From the NCBI RefSeq assembly GCF_014696435.1, contig NZ_JACJQG010000053.1:1-64000 (forward strand): 64,000 bases of DNA, written 5' to 3'. This DNA is from Calothrix anomala FACHB-343. GTDB lineage: Bacteria > Cyanobacteriota > Cyanobacteriia > Cyanobacteriales > Nostocaceae. Positions 1 to 9,937 of the stretch are shown piece after piece; the first letter of the stretch is position 1; each line of letters begins with the position of its first letter. A program made the position numbers and the translations under genes. Under the pieces are notes generated by a model. The model was not told the DNA's origin. It saw only the letters and a list, made by a program, of their open reading frames with translations, and did not search any database.

Positions 1-1
1 A

Positions 2-118
2 CGACTTTTGGCGGGAGGGCATCTCGCTACCGCTTCTGGAGAAAGAGTAAGACCAAGTAAAGGCACTGCTTTTGCAAGGCGTTTTTCTGTGAAGGAAGAA
101 TCCCCACGCCTTAAGTAG
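2..118 (+). pseudogene. tnpB: 3' end of IS200/IS605-family tnpB (partial, enters from outside the window)
   Basis: The window opens inside a reading frame that ends at a TAG at 116-118. Its residues (LAGGHLATASGERVRP, then KEESPRLK at the end) look like the C-terminal tail of cyanobacterial TnpB proteins, which often finish inside the right-end hairpin of the element. Only about 38 codons are visible, so it cannot be said whether the upstream gene is intact. TnpB proteins are RNA-guided nucleases encoded by IS200/IS605 elements; that role is family knowledge and is not visible here. The call rests on tail similarity and on the adjoining hairpin, without a database search. Confidence 0.6.
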
Positions 119-130
119 GGGGAGTTGTCA
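2..130 (+). mobile_element. Right end of an IS200/IS605-type element
   Basis: Just before the tnpB stop lies an imperfect hairpin (CCCCAC ... GTAGGGG, about 95-120), followed by AGTTGTCAAC. Subterminal hairpins with CCCCAC/GTGGGG arms close to the tnpB stop are typical of right ends of this family in cyanobacteria. The sequence resumes as GGDEF-domain coding at about 127, so the boundary is near 125-130. The left end lies outside the window. Confidence 0.55.
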
Positions 131-1107
131 ACAATGATAGTCATGGTCATAGTGTAGGCGATCGCATATTGCAAGAACTTGGCAAAATTCTCCAACAGTA
201 CGCACTAGGAGCCGGAATAGTCGCCCGCACAGGTGGTGATAAATTCGCTATTTGTATGCGTGGCAATATTGAGCAAGGTAAAGCCTTTGCAGAGTTTCTC
301 AAAACTCAGGTTCAAAATTATAAATTCCCTTTAGAGAACAAGTCTTTCCTTCAACTGACAGCTTCTTTAGGAGTCGTACCCATGAAGGGACATTCTTCTA
401 TGGAGCAAATATGGCAGGAAATCAATCAATGTATTTATGCTGCCAAACAAAGAGGACGTAACCAAGTTATCACCATTGAAGACTTTGATGCGATCGCAGA
501 TGCAGCAGGACAAGACAAGCTAATCGCTGATTTTGAGCATCGCATCCGAGTGACTGCCGAACGAATGATTAATGAGATGGTATTAAAAGCCAGTCGTTTA
601 GCGCAAAAATACCGAGCCGAAGCCGAACATGATGGTTTAACTGAGGTTTTCAATCGTCGCTATCTCGACAGATTACTACCCCGTGAAATTGAAAAATCAC
701 ATAAGTATAAAAAATTATTAGTAGTTATCCTACTCGATTTAGATCATTTTGGTGAAGTAAATCGCACCTACGGCTTTCCCACAGGCGATCGCGCCCTAAA
801 AACCGCCGCACAAATACTGAAAAATAATGTCAGGTCGGTAGACTGGGTTACACGTTACGGTGGCGAGGAATTCTGTATCGTCATGGCTGACACAGACCTA
901 AATACCGCCTGTCAGATAGCTGAACGAATTCGCCAAGCTTTGAGTCAGGAAATTGTCACCGCTTACAACAGTCAACAATTTTACATGACCGCTAGTTTTG
1001 GCGTTGTCGAATTGATAGAAAAAGATGTTCCGGTAGCTTTATTACAGCGTGCTAGCGACAAAGTTCGAGAAGCCAAAAAAAACGGACGCAATCAAATCCG
1101 TTTTTGA
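127..1107 (+). pseudogene. Diguanylate cyclase with two GGDEF domains, 5' part cut off by an IS element
   Basis: The frame is open from just after the IS end. It reads NNDSHGHSVGD, the ND..GH..GD block of a GGDEF domain, then a degenerate GGDKF (residues 22-26 counted from the TTG at 169). A second, complete GGDEF domain (about residues 155-312) has GGEEF at 231-235 and an intact inhibitory RxxD site (RSVD, 222-225) five residues before it. The second domain could make cyclic-di-GMP. The first lacks its N-terminal half, and any sensor or receiver domain that preceded it is gone. The TTG at 169 lies inside the cut domain and is unlikely to be the native start. A shortened product from an internal start, or transcription from the IS, is possible. 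The protein before insertion was probably a tandem-GGDEF regulator. Confidence 0.75.
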
Positions 1108-1294
1108 AGCGACAAAGGCTAATAGGTTAGCCTTAGCTTAGTTATGGAAGAAAGAGTCTCAAGGGCTTAAGGAGATAGGGATTAATACAAACTTATGCCA
1201 AATTTGGACTGTGTTGATTGCTTTGTTTTTGCGATGGAGACTTGGGGTATAGAGGTTGACCTCACTTACCCCAAATCACTCTATGAAGATGGGA

Positions 1295-4200
1295 TTAAAC
1301 GATGAAAACAAAACGAGAATCGGTTGAGAGGCTTGTTGAGTTTAAACCTTCGTTTTTAAGGACTGCAATCAATTCTGTTCCAGAATTGGTAAAGATACCG
1401 ACAGATGCTTTACCTGTAGACACAGATGATGGAACTGGACTCAAAGAGTAGTTGCTAGCTGTTCCCTTCAGCTGAATCCGATCCTGAGCTTCAAAGCTGA
1501 TAATCTTGGCATAGTCATTAAAGCCACCAAAGCTGTAAAAGACTGAGGTGCTATTTCCCAGAATATAGGTGTCTGCACCGTCACCACCGTTGAGTTCATC
1601 GATTTGATTTGCGCTACCTGTACCACTTCCCCAACCAATGAGCATATCATTATCGTCGCCGCCTTGGAGGTCATCATTGCCAAGTCCACCAATTAGTGTG
1701 TCGTTATCATCACCACCAATAAGTTTGTCGTTACCACCCTGACCATCAAGGTAATCATTACCTTCCGCACCGCCAAGAAACTCATTAGCACTGGTACCAA
1801 TAACGCGATCGCTTCCTGCTTTGGCATTAACCTTATCCTTATTAATACCGCTAAGTTGACTCACATAAATGATGTCATTGCCTGCAGTCGCATTATTATT
1901 AGCAACGATCAGGTCAAAGGGGTTACTAACGCCACTACGTCCATCATTGGCTGTGACATTCACCGTAAAAATACCAGCGTTAGAAGTAGAGCCTGATATT
2001 ATACCAGTGTTGACATTAATGCTAAATCCACTGGGCAATCCTGTAGCACTGTAAGTAAGAACATCTCCTTGGTCAATATCAGTAAAGTTGGTACTGATAT
2101 TGAATGAGAAGGATTGGTTAACTGAGATGATTTGATCCTCAATGGCTGGACTTACTAGAGTGGGGGCATCATTAACGCCTGTAATAGTGAAATTGACAGA
2201 AGCAGTCGATGTTGCTCCTTGAGAATCTACAATTGTGTAACTGAAGCTATCTGTAGCAGTTTGTCCCACACTCAGGAAATCGAATCCTGTAGCGCTGTAG
2301 CTCAGGCTTTGAGTACTAGAGTTAAATAATACAGTTCCCTTTGTTCCTGTAGTGGTGACGCTGAGAATATTCTTTGTGTCTCCTGTATCGACATCAGTAT
2401 CGTTGCTCAATAAGCTGTTATACATGTTAGTCGTCGTGCTGTCTTCGTTAATGTTGAAGGAGTCAGCAACGGCATAAGGCGCGTCATTAACGCCTGTGAG
2501 GTTAATAGTCAGGGTTTGATTGGCTGTAGCACCATCTCCATCACTGACTTGCAAAGTAAAGCTTTCAACCGCATTGGTTGTAAGCGCTTCAATCGCCGCA
2601 TCATCGGGAGTAAAGGTGTATGCGCCTGTGGTTTTGTTCAGGCTTAAGGTGCCATAATTCCCGGCTTTGGTGACTGTCGTAGCGTTAGTTGTACCGCCAA
2701 CTATGCCATAGGTGAAACTATCACCGCTATCTCTATCGCTGCTGGTGAGTTGTCCACTGATGGGATTGAAGCTGTCATTATTCGCTGTGTCAATGTAGCT
2801 AGCGGCGCTAACAGTAGCAGTAAGTGTCGGTGTATCGTTAACACCTGTGAGGTTAATAGTCAGGGTTTGATTGGCTGTAGCACCATCTCCATCGCTGACT
2901 TGCAACGTGAAGCTTTCAACCGCATTGGTTGTAAGTGCTTCAATCACTGCATCATCGGGAGTAAAGGTGTATGCGCCTGTGGTTTTGTTTAGGCTTAAGG
3001 TGCCATAAGTTCCAGCTTTGGTGACTATCGTAGCGTTAGTTGTACCGCCGACTATGCCATAGGTGAAACTATCACCGCTATCTCTATCGCTGCTGCTAAG
3101 TTGTCCACTGATAGCGTTGAAACTGTCGTTATTCGCCGTGTCGATGTAGCTAGCGGCGCTAACAGTAGCAGTGAGTGTTGGTGTATCATTAACGCCTGTC
3201 AGGTTAATAGTCAGGGTTTGATTGGCTGTAGCACCATTGTCATCGCTGACTTGCAACGTGAAGCTTTCAACCGCATTGGTTGTGAGTGCTTCAATCGCCG
3301 CATCATCAGGAGTAAAGGTGTATGCGTTTGTGGTTTTGTTCAGGCTTAAGGTGCCATAAGTTCCAGCTTTGGTAATTATCGTAGCGTTAGTTGTACCGCC
3401 GACTATGCCATAGGTGAAACTATCGCCACTATCTCTGTCGCTGCTGTTAAGTTGTCCACTGATAGCGTTGAAACTGTCGTTATTCGCCGTGTCGATGTAG
3501 CTAGCGGCAGTCACAGTAGCAGTGAGTGTTGGTGTATCGTTAACGCCTGTCAGGTTAATAGTCAGGGTTTGATTGGCTGTAGCACCATTGTCATCACTGA
3601 CTTGTAAAGTAAAGCTTTCAACGGCATTGGTTGTAAGCGCTTCAATCGCCGCATCATCGGGAGTAAAGGTGTATGCGCCTGTGGTTTTGTTTAGGCTTAA
3701 GGTGCCATAATTCCCGGCTTTGGTAATTGTCGTATTGTTATTAGTACCGCCAACTATGCCATAGGTGAAACTATCACCGCTATCTCTATCGCTGCTGCTA
3801 AGTTGTCCACTGATAGCGTTGAAACTGTCGTTATTCGCCGTGTCGATGTAGCTAGCGGCAGTCACAGTAGCAGTGAGTGTTGGTGTATCATTAACGCCTG
3901 TCAGGTTAATAGTCAGGGTTTGATTGGCTGTAGCACCATTGTCATCACTGACTTGTAACGTGAAGCTTTCAACCGCATTGGTTGTGAGTGCTTCAATCGC
4001 CGCATCATCAGGAGTGAACGTATACGCGCCTGTAGTTTTGTTCAGGCTTAAGGTGCCATAATTCCCAGCTTTGGTAATTGTCGTATTGTTATCAGTACCG
4101 CCAACTATGCCATAGGTGAAACTATCGCCACTATCTCTGTCGCTGCTGGTAAGTTGTCCACTGATGGGATTGAAGCTGTCGTTAGTCGCTGTGTCAATGT

Positions 4201-7200
4201 AGCTAGCGGCGCTAACAGTAGCAGTAAGTGTCGGTGTATCGTTAACACCTGTGAGGTTAATAGTCAGGGTTTGATTGGTTGTAGCACCATCTCCATCACT
4301 GACTTGCAACGTGAAGCTTTCAACCGCATTGGTTGTGAGTGCTTCAATCGCCCCATCATCAGGAGTGAACGTATACGCGCCTGTAGTTTTGTTCAGACTT
4401 AAGGTGCCGTAATTCCCAGCTTTAGTAATTGTCGTACCGTTATCAGTACCGCCGACTATGCCATAGGTGAAACTATCACCGCTATCTCTGTCGCTGCTGC
4501 TAAGTTGTCCACTGATGGCGTTGAAACTGTCGTTATTCGCCGTGTCGATGTAGCTAGCGGCGCTAACAGTAGCAGTGAGTGTCGGTGTATCGTTAACGCC
4601 TGTCAGGTTAATAGTCAGGGTTTGATTGGCTGTTGCACCATCTCCATCACTAACTTGCAAAGTGAAGCTTTCAACCGCATTGGTTGTGAGTGCTTCAATC
4701 ACTGCATCATCGGGAGTAAAGGTGTATGCGCCTGTGGTTTTGTTCAGGCTTAAGGTACCATAATTCCCAACTTTGGTGACTGTCGTATTGTTATCAGTAC
4801 CGCCGACTATGCCATAGGTGAAACTATCACCGCTATCTCTGTCGCTGCTGCTAAGTTGTCCACTGATAGCGTTGAAGCTGTCGTTATTCGCCGTGTCGAT
4901 GTAGCTAGCGGCGCTAACAGTAGCAGTAAGTGTCGGTGTATCGTTAACACCTGTTAGATTGATGTTGAGTGATTTGGAATCTGTACCACCATCTCCATTG
5001 GTGACAGTGACTGTAAAGGATTCAGAGGTATTTGTTTTTAGGGCTTCAATAGCGGTGTCATTGGGAACAAACCGATAAGCGCCTGTACTGCTGTTGAGGT
5101 AAAGCTTACCGTAGGTGCCAGTTTTGGAAAGGGTAAAACCACTCAAGGTAGAGTCTGCGATCGCGCTAACCAATCCATAGGTTAAAGTTTGACCAGCATC
5201 TTCAGCAGTAACAGTAAGCGTACCAGTTACAGGCAGAAAATTATCATCATTAGCAGTATCAAAATAAGCGATAGGATTAGGCGGCGTCAAAACTGGATCG
5301 TCGTTAACTGGAGTAACGTCAATCGTGATGCTGTTGGGAGTTTGATCTAGATTGACTCCATTATTAGCAGTGCCACCGTTATCTTCTACTTGGAAGGTGA
5401 ACAAAGCATAATTGTTGCCGTTCGCGTTGAGAGCAGGGGTGAATCGGAAATTGCCTGCAATAATGTCGCTGGCATTTATAAAAGTACCTGCTATGACGGC
5501 AGCACCATTGAGGGTGAGATTACCTGCTGCAGGAACTGTAGTGATGCGGACACGATTGAAGGCATGATTCTCAATATCACTGAAGCCAAAATCAGACACA
5601 GTAAAGATATAGCCTGTGTCCTCATTCGTTGTAATTGTTTTATTGCTTCCAGAAGGTGCATCGTTAACAGAGATGACGTTAACGGTTGAGATTCGGGCAA
5701 TGCTAGTTGCACCGCTAATATCCGTAACAACAAAGCTAATGTTTCTAGGTGTGGTGTTTGGGTTTTGGGAGGTGTTTCTGTAGGTAATGCTTCGCAGCAC
5801 TGTTTGATAAACTGAGGCGGCTACTGTACCAGTTAACGTTAGCGTTCCAGTTGTTGTGTTGTAGGAGGCTGTAATACCCGTGCCTGATGTATTAGCAGCT
5901 AAGGATTCGGCATTGCCATCAAGTAAGTTGGTAATGGTGATGGTAGCCGAGAAAATATTTTGATTCTCAGGTTCGCTTAAAGTTAACCCACTAGTGACTG
6001 TGCTGACGATGCTAGTTGCAGCTGCATCTTCGGTAAAGGTGGCACTAAAGTCGTTGCCAGTGGTATTACCATTTAAGTCCAGTACCGGAGGCTCGAAGAT
6101 GCGGGCAAACACTCCTGTACTATCACCGGAACCGTTACCATACCAGGTGACTACTAAATTGCCATTAGCAAGCTGATCAACACTGTAAGTCCCATTTGCA
6201 AAAGTTTGATTCCACTGGTCGCCGGAGGTTGTCTGATTAATTAAAAACTCAGTGCCAATTGCTGTGCCACTGGCGTTATAGCGTCGCCCATAAACGCCCC
6301 AACCATTGCCGTCTTGTCCAGATGATGACCAGATGACGACAAAGCCTCCGTCCGAAACGGACAATGCTGTTACTGAAGAATACAGCTGATCGTTGGTAGT
6401 AGTGGTGTTAATGCGAAATTGCAAGCCTTCTGCTGTACCATCGGTGTTATAGCGTTGCCCAAAGATGCCCCAACCACTGCTGTCACCGACAGATGATGAC
6501 CATGTAACAACAAAGTTACCATCCGCAAGCCCTGCTACCGATGAATATTGCTGATCGCCGTTGGTGGTGGTGTTAATGCGAAATTGGGAACCAGCAACGG
6601 CTCCACTGGCGTTATAGCGTTGCCCATAGATACCCCAACCATTACCGTCCTGACCATTTGATGACCAGGTAACAACAAAGCCACCATCCGACAGTGCCGT
6701 TACTGAAGAATAGTGCTGGTCATTGGCGGTAGTGGTGTTAATCAGAAATTGAGAGCCAGCAGTTCCACTGGCATTATAGCGCCGACCATAAATGCCCCAA
6801 CCATTACCGTCCTGACCATTTGATGACCAGGTAACCACAAAACCACCATCCGACAGTCCCGTTACTGAAGAATACAACTGGTCATTGGCGGTAGTGGTGT
6901 TAATCAGAAATGCGGAGCCAGCAGTTCCACTGGCATTATAGCGCCGACCATAAATGCCCCAACCATTACCGTCCTGACCATTCGATGACCATGTAACAAC
7001 AAAGCCACCATCTGATAGTGACGTTACTGAAGAATACTGCTGGTCATTGGCGGTAGTGGTGTTAATGAGAAATTGGGAGCCAACAGCGGCTCCACTGGCG
7101 TTATAGCGTTGCCCATAAATGCCCCAACCATTGCCGTCACCGACAGATGATGACCATGTAACAACAAAGCCACCATCTGATAGTGCCGTTACCGAAGAAT

Positions 7201-7843
7201 ACCACTGATCGCCATTAGTTGTAGTATTGACGCGAAATTCGTTACCTAAGGTCGCACGATACTGAGATTGAACTGAAGGCAAAAATGCCAATCTGGGATT
7301 TATTGGTGCGGTTGCAATTTCCAGATGCCAATTTCCGCCAAGATTATTGTTACCAATCTTGGTTGCAGATGCAGCAATGTTGGCCCCAGTCATTTGGCTG
7401 AAATTATGAATAAAGGCTTGACCGCGATCGCCTTTTGCTACCTCACAACTATAGAGCGCAATCTCTTCTACGCCCCATTCTTGTAGCAGGTAAGCTTTCC
7501 TATGCAATTGCTCTAGATTCAGGGGATTTGCACCAATGTACATTACACCTGGTTCGCCGTGAGCAACGATCGCTAATTGCTTCGCTCCCGTTTTCGTTAA
7601 TAGTTGGGTAATAGTTGTCAGCGCATCTTCATCTGCTCCTAAAATATGGGGTATTGCTCCTTCAACTAACCCATTTAAAAAAGTTGGCAGATCGCAAACC
7701 CGACTATCGAACACTACCAACACTTTACCCACTACTACATTTAAGCTGCTGATGTATTTGATTTTATTGCTTTGATTTCCTAGAGCGATCGCTGCATTTA
7801 ATAAATGCGAATCTTGCAACAATATATTTTTATTACAATTCAT
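1295..7843 (-). CDS. Giant DUF4347 / VCBS-repeat / RTX calcium-binding secreted protein (2182 aa)
   Basis: Domains in order: an N-terminal DUF4347 domain (about residues 35-195, with VVFDSRV, AIVAHGEPG and ALYSCEVAKG); six close and one divergent beta-propeller-like repeats of about 54 residues (DGGFVVTWSS ... GIYGQRYNASG ... NTTT); cadherin/VCBS-like domains; one divergent and seven nearly identical 117-residue VCBS repeats (VNDTPTLTATV ... TFTPDD ... LQVSDGDGA); an Ig-like dystroglycan-type domain; RTX nonapeptides (GGDDNDTLIGGLGNDDL) near the C-terminus; and a C-terminal cap. There is no N-terminal signal peptide. With RTX repeats this suggests type I secretion, a family-based inference. 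Such proteins are large surface adhesins or matrix proteins. No type I exporter genes lie nearby. The gene stands alone. Confidence 0.85.
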   Translation of the reverse strand: MNCNKNILLQDSHLLNAAIALGNQSNKIKYISSLNVVVGKVLVVFDSRVCDLPTFLNGLVEGAIPHILGADEDALTTITQLLTKTGAKQLAIVAHGEPGVMYIGANPLNLEQLHRKAYLLQEWGVEEIALYSCEVAKGDRGQAFIHNFSQMTGANIAASATKIGNNNLGGNWHLEIATAPINPRLAFLPSVQSQYRATLGNEFRVNTTTNGDQWYSSVTALSDGGFVVTWSSSVGDGNGWGIYGQRYNASGAAVGSQFLINTTTANDQQYSSVTSLSDGGFVVTWSSNGQDGNGWGIYGRRYNASGTAGSAFLINTTTANDQLYSSVTGLSDGGFVVTWSSNGQDGNGWGIYGRRYNASGTAGSQFLINTTTANDQHYSSVTALSDGGFVVTWSSNGQDGNGWGIYGQRYNASGAVAGSQFRINTTTNGDQQYSSVAGLADGNFVVTWSSSVGDSSGWGIFGQRYNTDGTAEGLQFRINTTTTNDQLYSSVTALSVSDGGFVVIWSSSGQDGNGWGVYGRRYNASGTAIGTEFLINQTTSGDQWNQTFANGTYSVDQLANGNLVVTWYGNGSGDSTGVFARIFEPPVLDLNGNTTGNDFSATFTEDAAATSIVSTVTSGLTLSEPENQNIFSATITITNLLDGNAESLAANTSGTGITASYNTTTGTLTLTGTVAASVYQTVLRSITYRNTSQNPNTTPRNISFVVTDISGATSIARISTVNVISVNDAPSGSNKTITTNEDTGYIFTVSDFGFSDIENHAFNRVRITTVPAAGNLTLNGAAVIAGTFINASDIIAGNFRFTPALNANGNNYALFTFQVEDNGGTANNGVNLDQTPNSITIDVTPVNDDPVLTPPNPIAYFDTANDDNFLPVTGTLTVTAEDAGQTLTYGLVSAIADSTLSGFTLSKTGTYGKLYLNSSTGAYRFVPNDTAIEALKTNTSESFTVTVTNGDGGTDSKSLNINLTGVNDTPTLTATVSAASYIDTANNDSFNAISGQLSSSDRDSGDSFTYGIVGGTDNNTTVTKVGNYGTLSLNKTTGAYTFTPDDAVIEALTTNAVESFTLQVSDGDGATANQTLTINLTGVNDTPTLTATVSAASYIDTANNDSFNAISGQLSSSDRDSGDSFTYGIVGGTDNGTTITKAGNYGTLSLNKTTGAYTFTPDDGAIEALTTNAVESFTLQVSDGDGATTNQTLTINLTGVNDTPTLTATVSAASYIDTATNDSFNPISGQLTSSDRDSGDSFTYGIVGGTDNNTTITKAGNYGTLSLNKTTGAYTFTPDDAAIEALTTNAVESFTLQVSDDNGATANQTLTINLTGVNDTPTLTATVTAASYIDTANNDSFNAISGQLSSSDRDSGDSFTYGIVGGTNNNTTITKAGNYGTLSLNKTTGAYTFTPDDAAIEALTTNAVESFTLQVSDDNGATANQTLTINLTGVNDTPTLTATVTAASYIDTANNDSFNAISGQLNSSDRDSGDSFTYGIVGGTTNATIITKAGTYGTLSLNKTTNAYTFTPDDAAIEALTTNAVESFTLQVSDDNGATANQTLTINLTGVNDTPTLTATVSAASYIDTANNDSFNAISGQLSSSDRDSGDSFTYGIVGGTTNATIVTKAGTYGTLSLNKTTGAYTFTPDDAVIEALTTNAVESFTLQVSDGDGATANQTLTINLTGVNDTPTLTATVSAASYIDTANNDSFNPISGQLTSSDRDSGDSFTYGIVGGTTNATTVTKAGNYGTLSLNKTTGAYTFTPDDAAIEALTTNAVESFTLQVSDGDGATANQTLTINLTGVNDAPYAVADSFNINEDSTTTNMYNSLLSNDTDVDTGDTKNILSVTTTGTKGTVLFNSSTQSLSYSATGFDFLSVGQTATDSFSYTIVDSQGATSTASVNFTITGVNDAPTLVSPAIEDQIISVNQSFSFNISTNFTDIDQGDVLTYSATGLPSGFSINVNTGIISGSTSNAGIFTVNVTANDGRSGVSNPFDLIVANNNATAGNDIIYVSQLSGINKDKVNAKAGSDRVIGTSANEFLGGAEGNDYLDGQGGNDKLIGGDDNDTLIGGLGNDDLQGGDDNDMLIGWGSGTGSANQIDELNGGDGADTYILGNSTSVFYSFGGFNDYAKIISFEAQDRIQLKGTASNYSLSPVPSSVSTGKASVGIFTNSGTELIAVLKNEGLNSTSLSTDSRFVFIV
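2481..4937 (-). repeat. Seven tandem 351-bp VCBS repeat units inside the giant secreted protein gene
   Basis: The start of each unit (codons for VNDTP or VNDAP) recurs at 351-bp steps: about 2481, 2831, 3182, 3533, 3884, 4235, 4586 and 4937. Units are nearly identical at DNA level and differ mainly at a TDN/TTN/TNN patch and at Ala/Pro after NDSFN. The high DNA identity suggests recent expansion or ongoing homogenisation. Short-read assembly could miscount the units. Confidence 0.93.
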
Positions 7844-8450
7844 TAAAATAATTTCTCCTAATAATTAATTTCACATTTAACAGCTTCACTCTTCAATAGT
7901 ATTTTTTTGAATAATCACCGAAATGCTTTTTTAATAATCATGGCAAACCCATAATAATAACACACAATATATTACTCACTGCGGTATACCAGCAAACATA
8001 ATGAATGCAGTCAGAATATTAGAGCAAATCAACTTACTACGACGAACTGATTGGTAACTTATCATTATTGCAGGTATAGTGTATGGAAATTTTACTAGAA
8101 AGAAAATTTATGCATTCCTCTATTTTAGTAAGCTGAAATATATAGTTTTCTATGAAATCAATGTATTTTAAAACACATTTACTTCATGATTTCTTTAATT
8201 TTGATTAGTTACTAATAACATGCAATAAATCAAAGCAGCAATTTGCTTGATTTTGCTTATTGCTAACTCACTTTCTCGGAATACTTTTATGCTTATTAGC
8301 CTAAATTGCAGTGAAAAGGACTTAAGTAAGTCGGTGGAAAAAAACCAAACTATGTTAAGAAACGTAAATTGGCTTGAAACCTTTACCAATGACAAATGAC
8401 TAATGACTAATGACAGCCCTTGCCAGTTATGTTTAATTGCACCGCCCTAC
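7844..8450. other. AT-rich intergenic region, presumed promoter of the giant RTX gene
   Basis: About 600 bp between the start of the RTX gene and the end of aat. It is AT-rich and holds no convincing gene; the one open frame (8195-8395, minus) has low-complexity composition and no family signature. From about 8385 there is a short tandem stretch of the ATGACAAATGACTAATGACTA type. The promoter of the RTX gene should lie within 7844-8100. Confidence 0.5.
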
Positions 8451-9026
8451 TTACTTGAAATTGCAAGGGCTTTTTAAAGCTTTCTGAAGTAGGGCTTGAT
8501 ATTCTTTATCGCGAATCCGATAAGCTCCAAATCTCGCCAAATGGGGATTCATCATTTGTGCGTCAAACAGGACAAATTGCTTTTGACGCAATCTCTCCAC
8601 CAACTTTACCATTGCTACCTTTGAGCCTTCAGGAATGCGGTAAAACATCGATTCGCCAATAAAAGCACCTGCGATCGCAATTCCTAAAATTCCCCCAGCT
8701 AGTTCATCACCTTGCCAAGTTTCAAAACTAAAAGCGTAACCATGCTGGTAAAGTAGCTGATATATTTCCTTTAATTCTCCTGAAATCCAAGTAGTCTCGC
8801 GGTTAGCGCAACCAGCTACCACCGCCGGAAAATCACGATTAATGGCGACTGTAAACCGTTCTTGGTTCAAAACCCGCTGCAGCGATTTAGGATAGCGAAA
8901 TCTGTCATCTAAAGGAATCAATGTGCGATCGCGGCTACCATACCAGCCCAAGCCTCCATAGTCATCAGCCATGAGAAAATAGCCTTGAGCATAACCTTGA
9001 ATAATCGCAGCGATATCATATTCCAT
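8451..9026 (-). CDS. aat: Leucyl/phenylalanyl-tRNA--protein transferase
   Basis: Transfers Leu or Phe from aminoacyl-tRNA to proteins with N-terminal Arg or Lys, marking them for ClpS/ClpAP degradation; it acts in the cytoplasm. The protein (191 aa from the chosen start) has the family core: GYFLMAD, W-Y-xxRxRxLIPLD, [29 protein letters not shown], and the [18 protein letters not shown] block followed by [14 protein letters not shown]. The ATG at 9024-9026 (MEYDIAAII) fits the family start better than the upstream ATG at 9054-9056, which would add a hydrophobic leader. It is divergent from the small gene at 9132. In this cyanobacterial block it is an ordinary housekeeping gene. Confidence 0.92.
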   Translation of the reverse strand: MEYDIAAIIQGYAQGYFLMADDYGGLGWYGSRDRTLIPLDDRFRYPKSLQRVLNQERFTVAINRDFPAVVAGCANRETTWISGELKEIYQLLYQHGYAFSFETWQGDELAGGILGIAIAGAFIGESMFYRIPEGSKVAMVKLVERLRQKQFVLFDAQMMNPHLARFGAYRIRDKEYQALLQKALKSPCNFK

Positions 9027-9131
9027 AGTGCAGATTGCAATAAAAAACATATTCATAACGCAATTCGATGGTAACAGCCATCACCTGCGTTCCCATACAT
9101 TTCTCTTTGTATCCCTCTGCGTTTAAAAAAA

Positions 9132-9461
9132 ATGACAGAACCAATTCCGCCAATCACTCTACCACCATCCGAAAATCCCCAGCTTGAAGGCGAATGGCTA
9201 CAACAAAGCCTGCTACGATGGCTGGATACAGAATTTCTCCCAGAAACAGTTAATCGCAAGATTGCTCAACGCGCCACCCAGATTTTTGTCCGTCAACGCA
9301 TGGAAGGAGAAAACGACCTTGGTTCCCTAGTAATTGCCATTGTTACAGAGATGCAGGCCTTTGATTTTTCTAAAAGCTTTTATGGAGAGTTTGCGATCGC
9401 CAACGCCGTCAGCGATCTACTCTTAGAAAGTCTGGGAATCGATCGGTGTTGCGGTCAATAA
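9132..9461 (+). CDS. Small conserved-looking protein of unknown function (109 aa)
   Basis: An acidic 109-residue soluble protein starting MTEPIPPITLPPSENPQLEG, with an amphipathic middle (WLQQSLLRWLDTEFLPE) and an internal segment (IAQRATQIFVRQRMEGENDLGS). No membrane segment, signal peptide or catalytic motif is visible. Codon use is like its neighbours, and the frame lies divergently 105 bp from aat, which supports a real gene. I believe similar proteins occur in other cyanobacteria at such positions, but that is memory and not a search. The function is unknown. It ends just before a short tandem-repeat stretch (9465-9540). Confidence 0.7.
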   Translation: MTEPIPPITLPPSENPQLEGEWLQQSLLRWLDTEFLPETVNRKIAQRATQIFVRQRMEGENDLGSLVIAIVTEMQAFDFSKSFYGEFAIANAVSDLLLESLGIDRCCGQ

Positions 9462-9464
9462 ACA

Positions 9465-9540
9465 AAGTCCATAGTCAAAAGTCCATAGTCAAAAGTTCAA
9501 AACTATTGACAATTGACTATTGACCAATGACTAATGACTA
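9465..9540. repeat. Heptamer-type tandem repeats between convergent genes
   Basis: Runs of AGTCCATAGTCAAA followed by inverted-type TTGACTATTGACCAATGACTAATGACTA. The two halves are complementary in part and could fold. It lies between the 109-aa gene (+) and rpsN (-). This family of short repeats recurs throughout the window, almost always at gene ends. Confidence 0.8.
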
Positions 9541-9840
9541 CCAGCTAGACTTAACCACTCCAGGTAACAAACCTTCGTGCGCCCATTCCCGCAGGACGTT
9601 CCGAGATAGCCCAAAGTCACGATATACACCTCTAGGACGACCTGTTACCCAGCAACGGTTACGGCGACGGTTAGGTGCGCTGTTACGGGGTAATTGTTGA
9701 ATTTTGCGGTGAATTTCTAACTTGTCTAGGGGAGATTCAGCATTTTGGAAGTCTAACTGTAATGCTTCCCGCTTCTCAGCATACTTTTCTACCAACTTAG
9801 CGCGCTTTTTCTCGCGCTCAATCATGCTCTTTTTGGCCAT
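9538..9840 (-). CDS. rpsN: 30S ribosomal protein S14
   Basis: A 100-residue basic protein with the S14 signature: [16 protein letters not shown] at the N-terminus and the C-terminal block [20 protein letters not shown] followed by [16 protein letters not shown]. It binds 16S rRNA in the head of the small subunit. This is the long, zinc-free form (no CxxC pairs), as usual in cyanobacteria. It is encoded alone and not within the main ribosomal protein operon, downstream of nth with a 97-bp gap. Confidence 0.97.
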   Translation of the reverse strand: MAKKSMIEREKKRAKLVEKYAEKREALQLDFQNAESPLDKLEIHRKIQQLPRNSAPNRRRNRCWVTGRPRGVYRDFGLSRNVLREWAHEGLLPGVVKSSW

Positions 9841-9937
9841 ACACTCTCTAATTTATTTAAAGACAGCATTTTCCATTCTACAGTTAGGACAGGTTTTTAA
9901 CCTTAATTCCTAGCAATTCTAGGGCTGCTATTATAGC

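Noticed and set aside
2750-4753. Four plus-strand open frames of about 82 codons spaced by 351 or 1404 bp, looking like a gene family
   Set aside because: They are the reverse strand of the VCBS repeats and share the 351-bp period; no ribosome-binding sites or family signal.
2481-4937. CRISPR-like regular repeats
   Set aside because: Units are 351 bp, coding and contiguous, without short repeats and unique spacers. The heptamer arrays elsewhere also lack spacers.
8195-8395. 66-codon minus-strand frame
   Set aside because: Low-complexity AT-rich sequence ending near a tandem repeat, no ribosome-binding site or recognisable motif.
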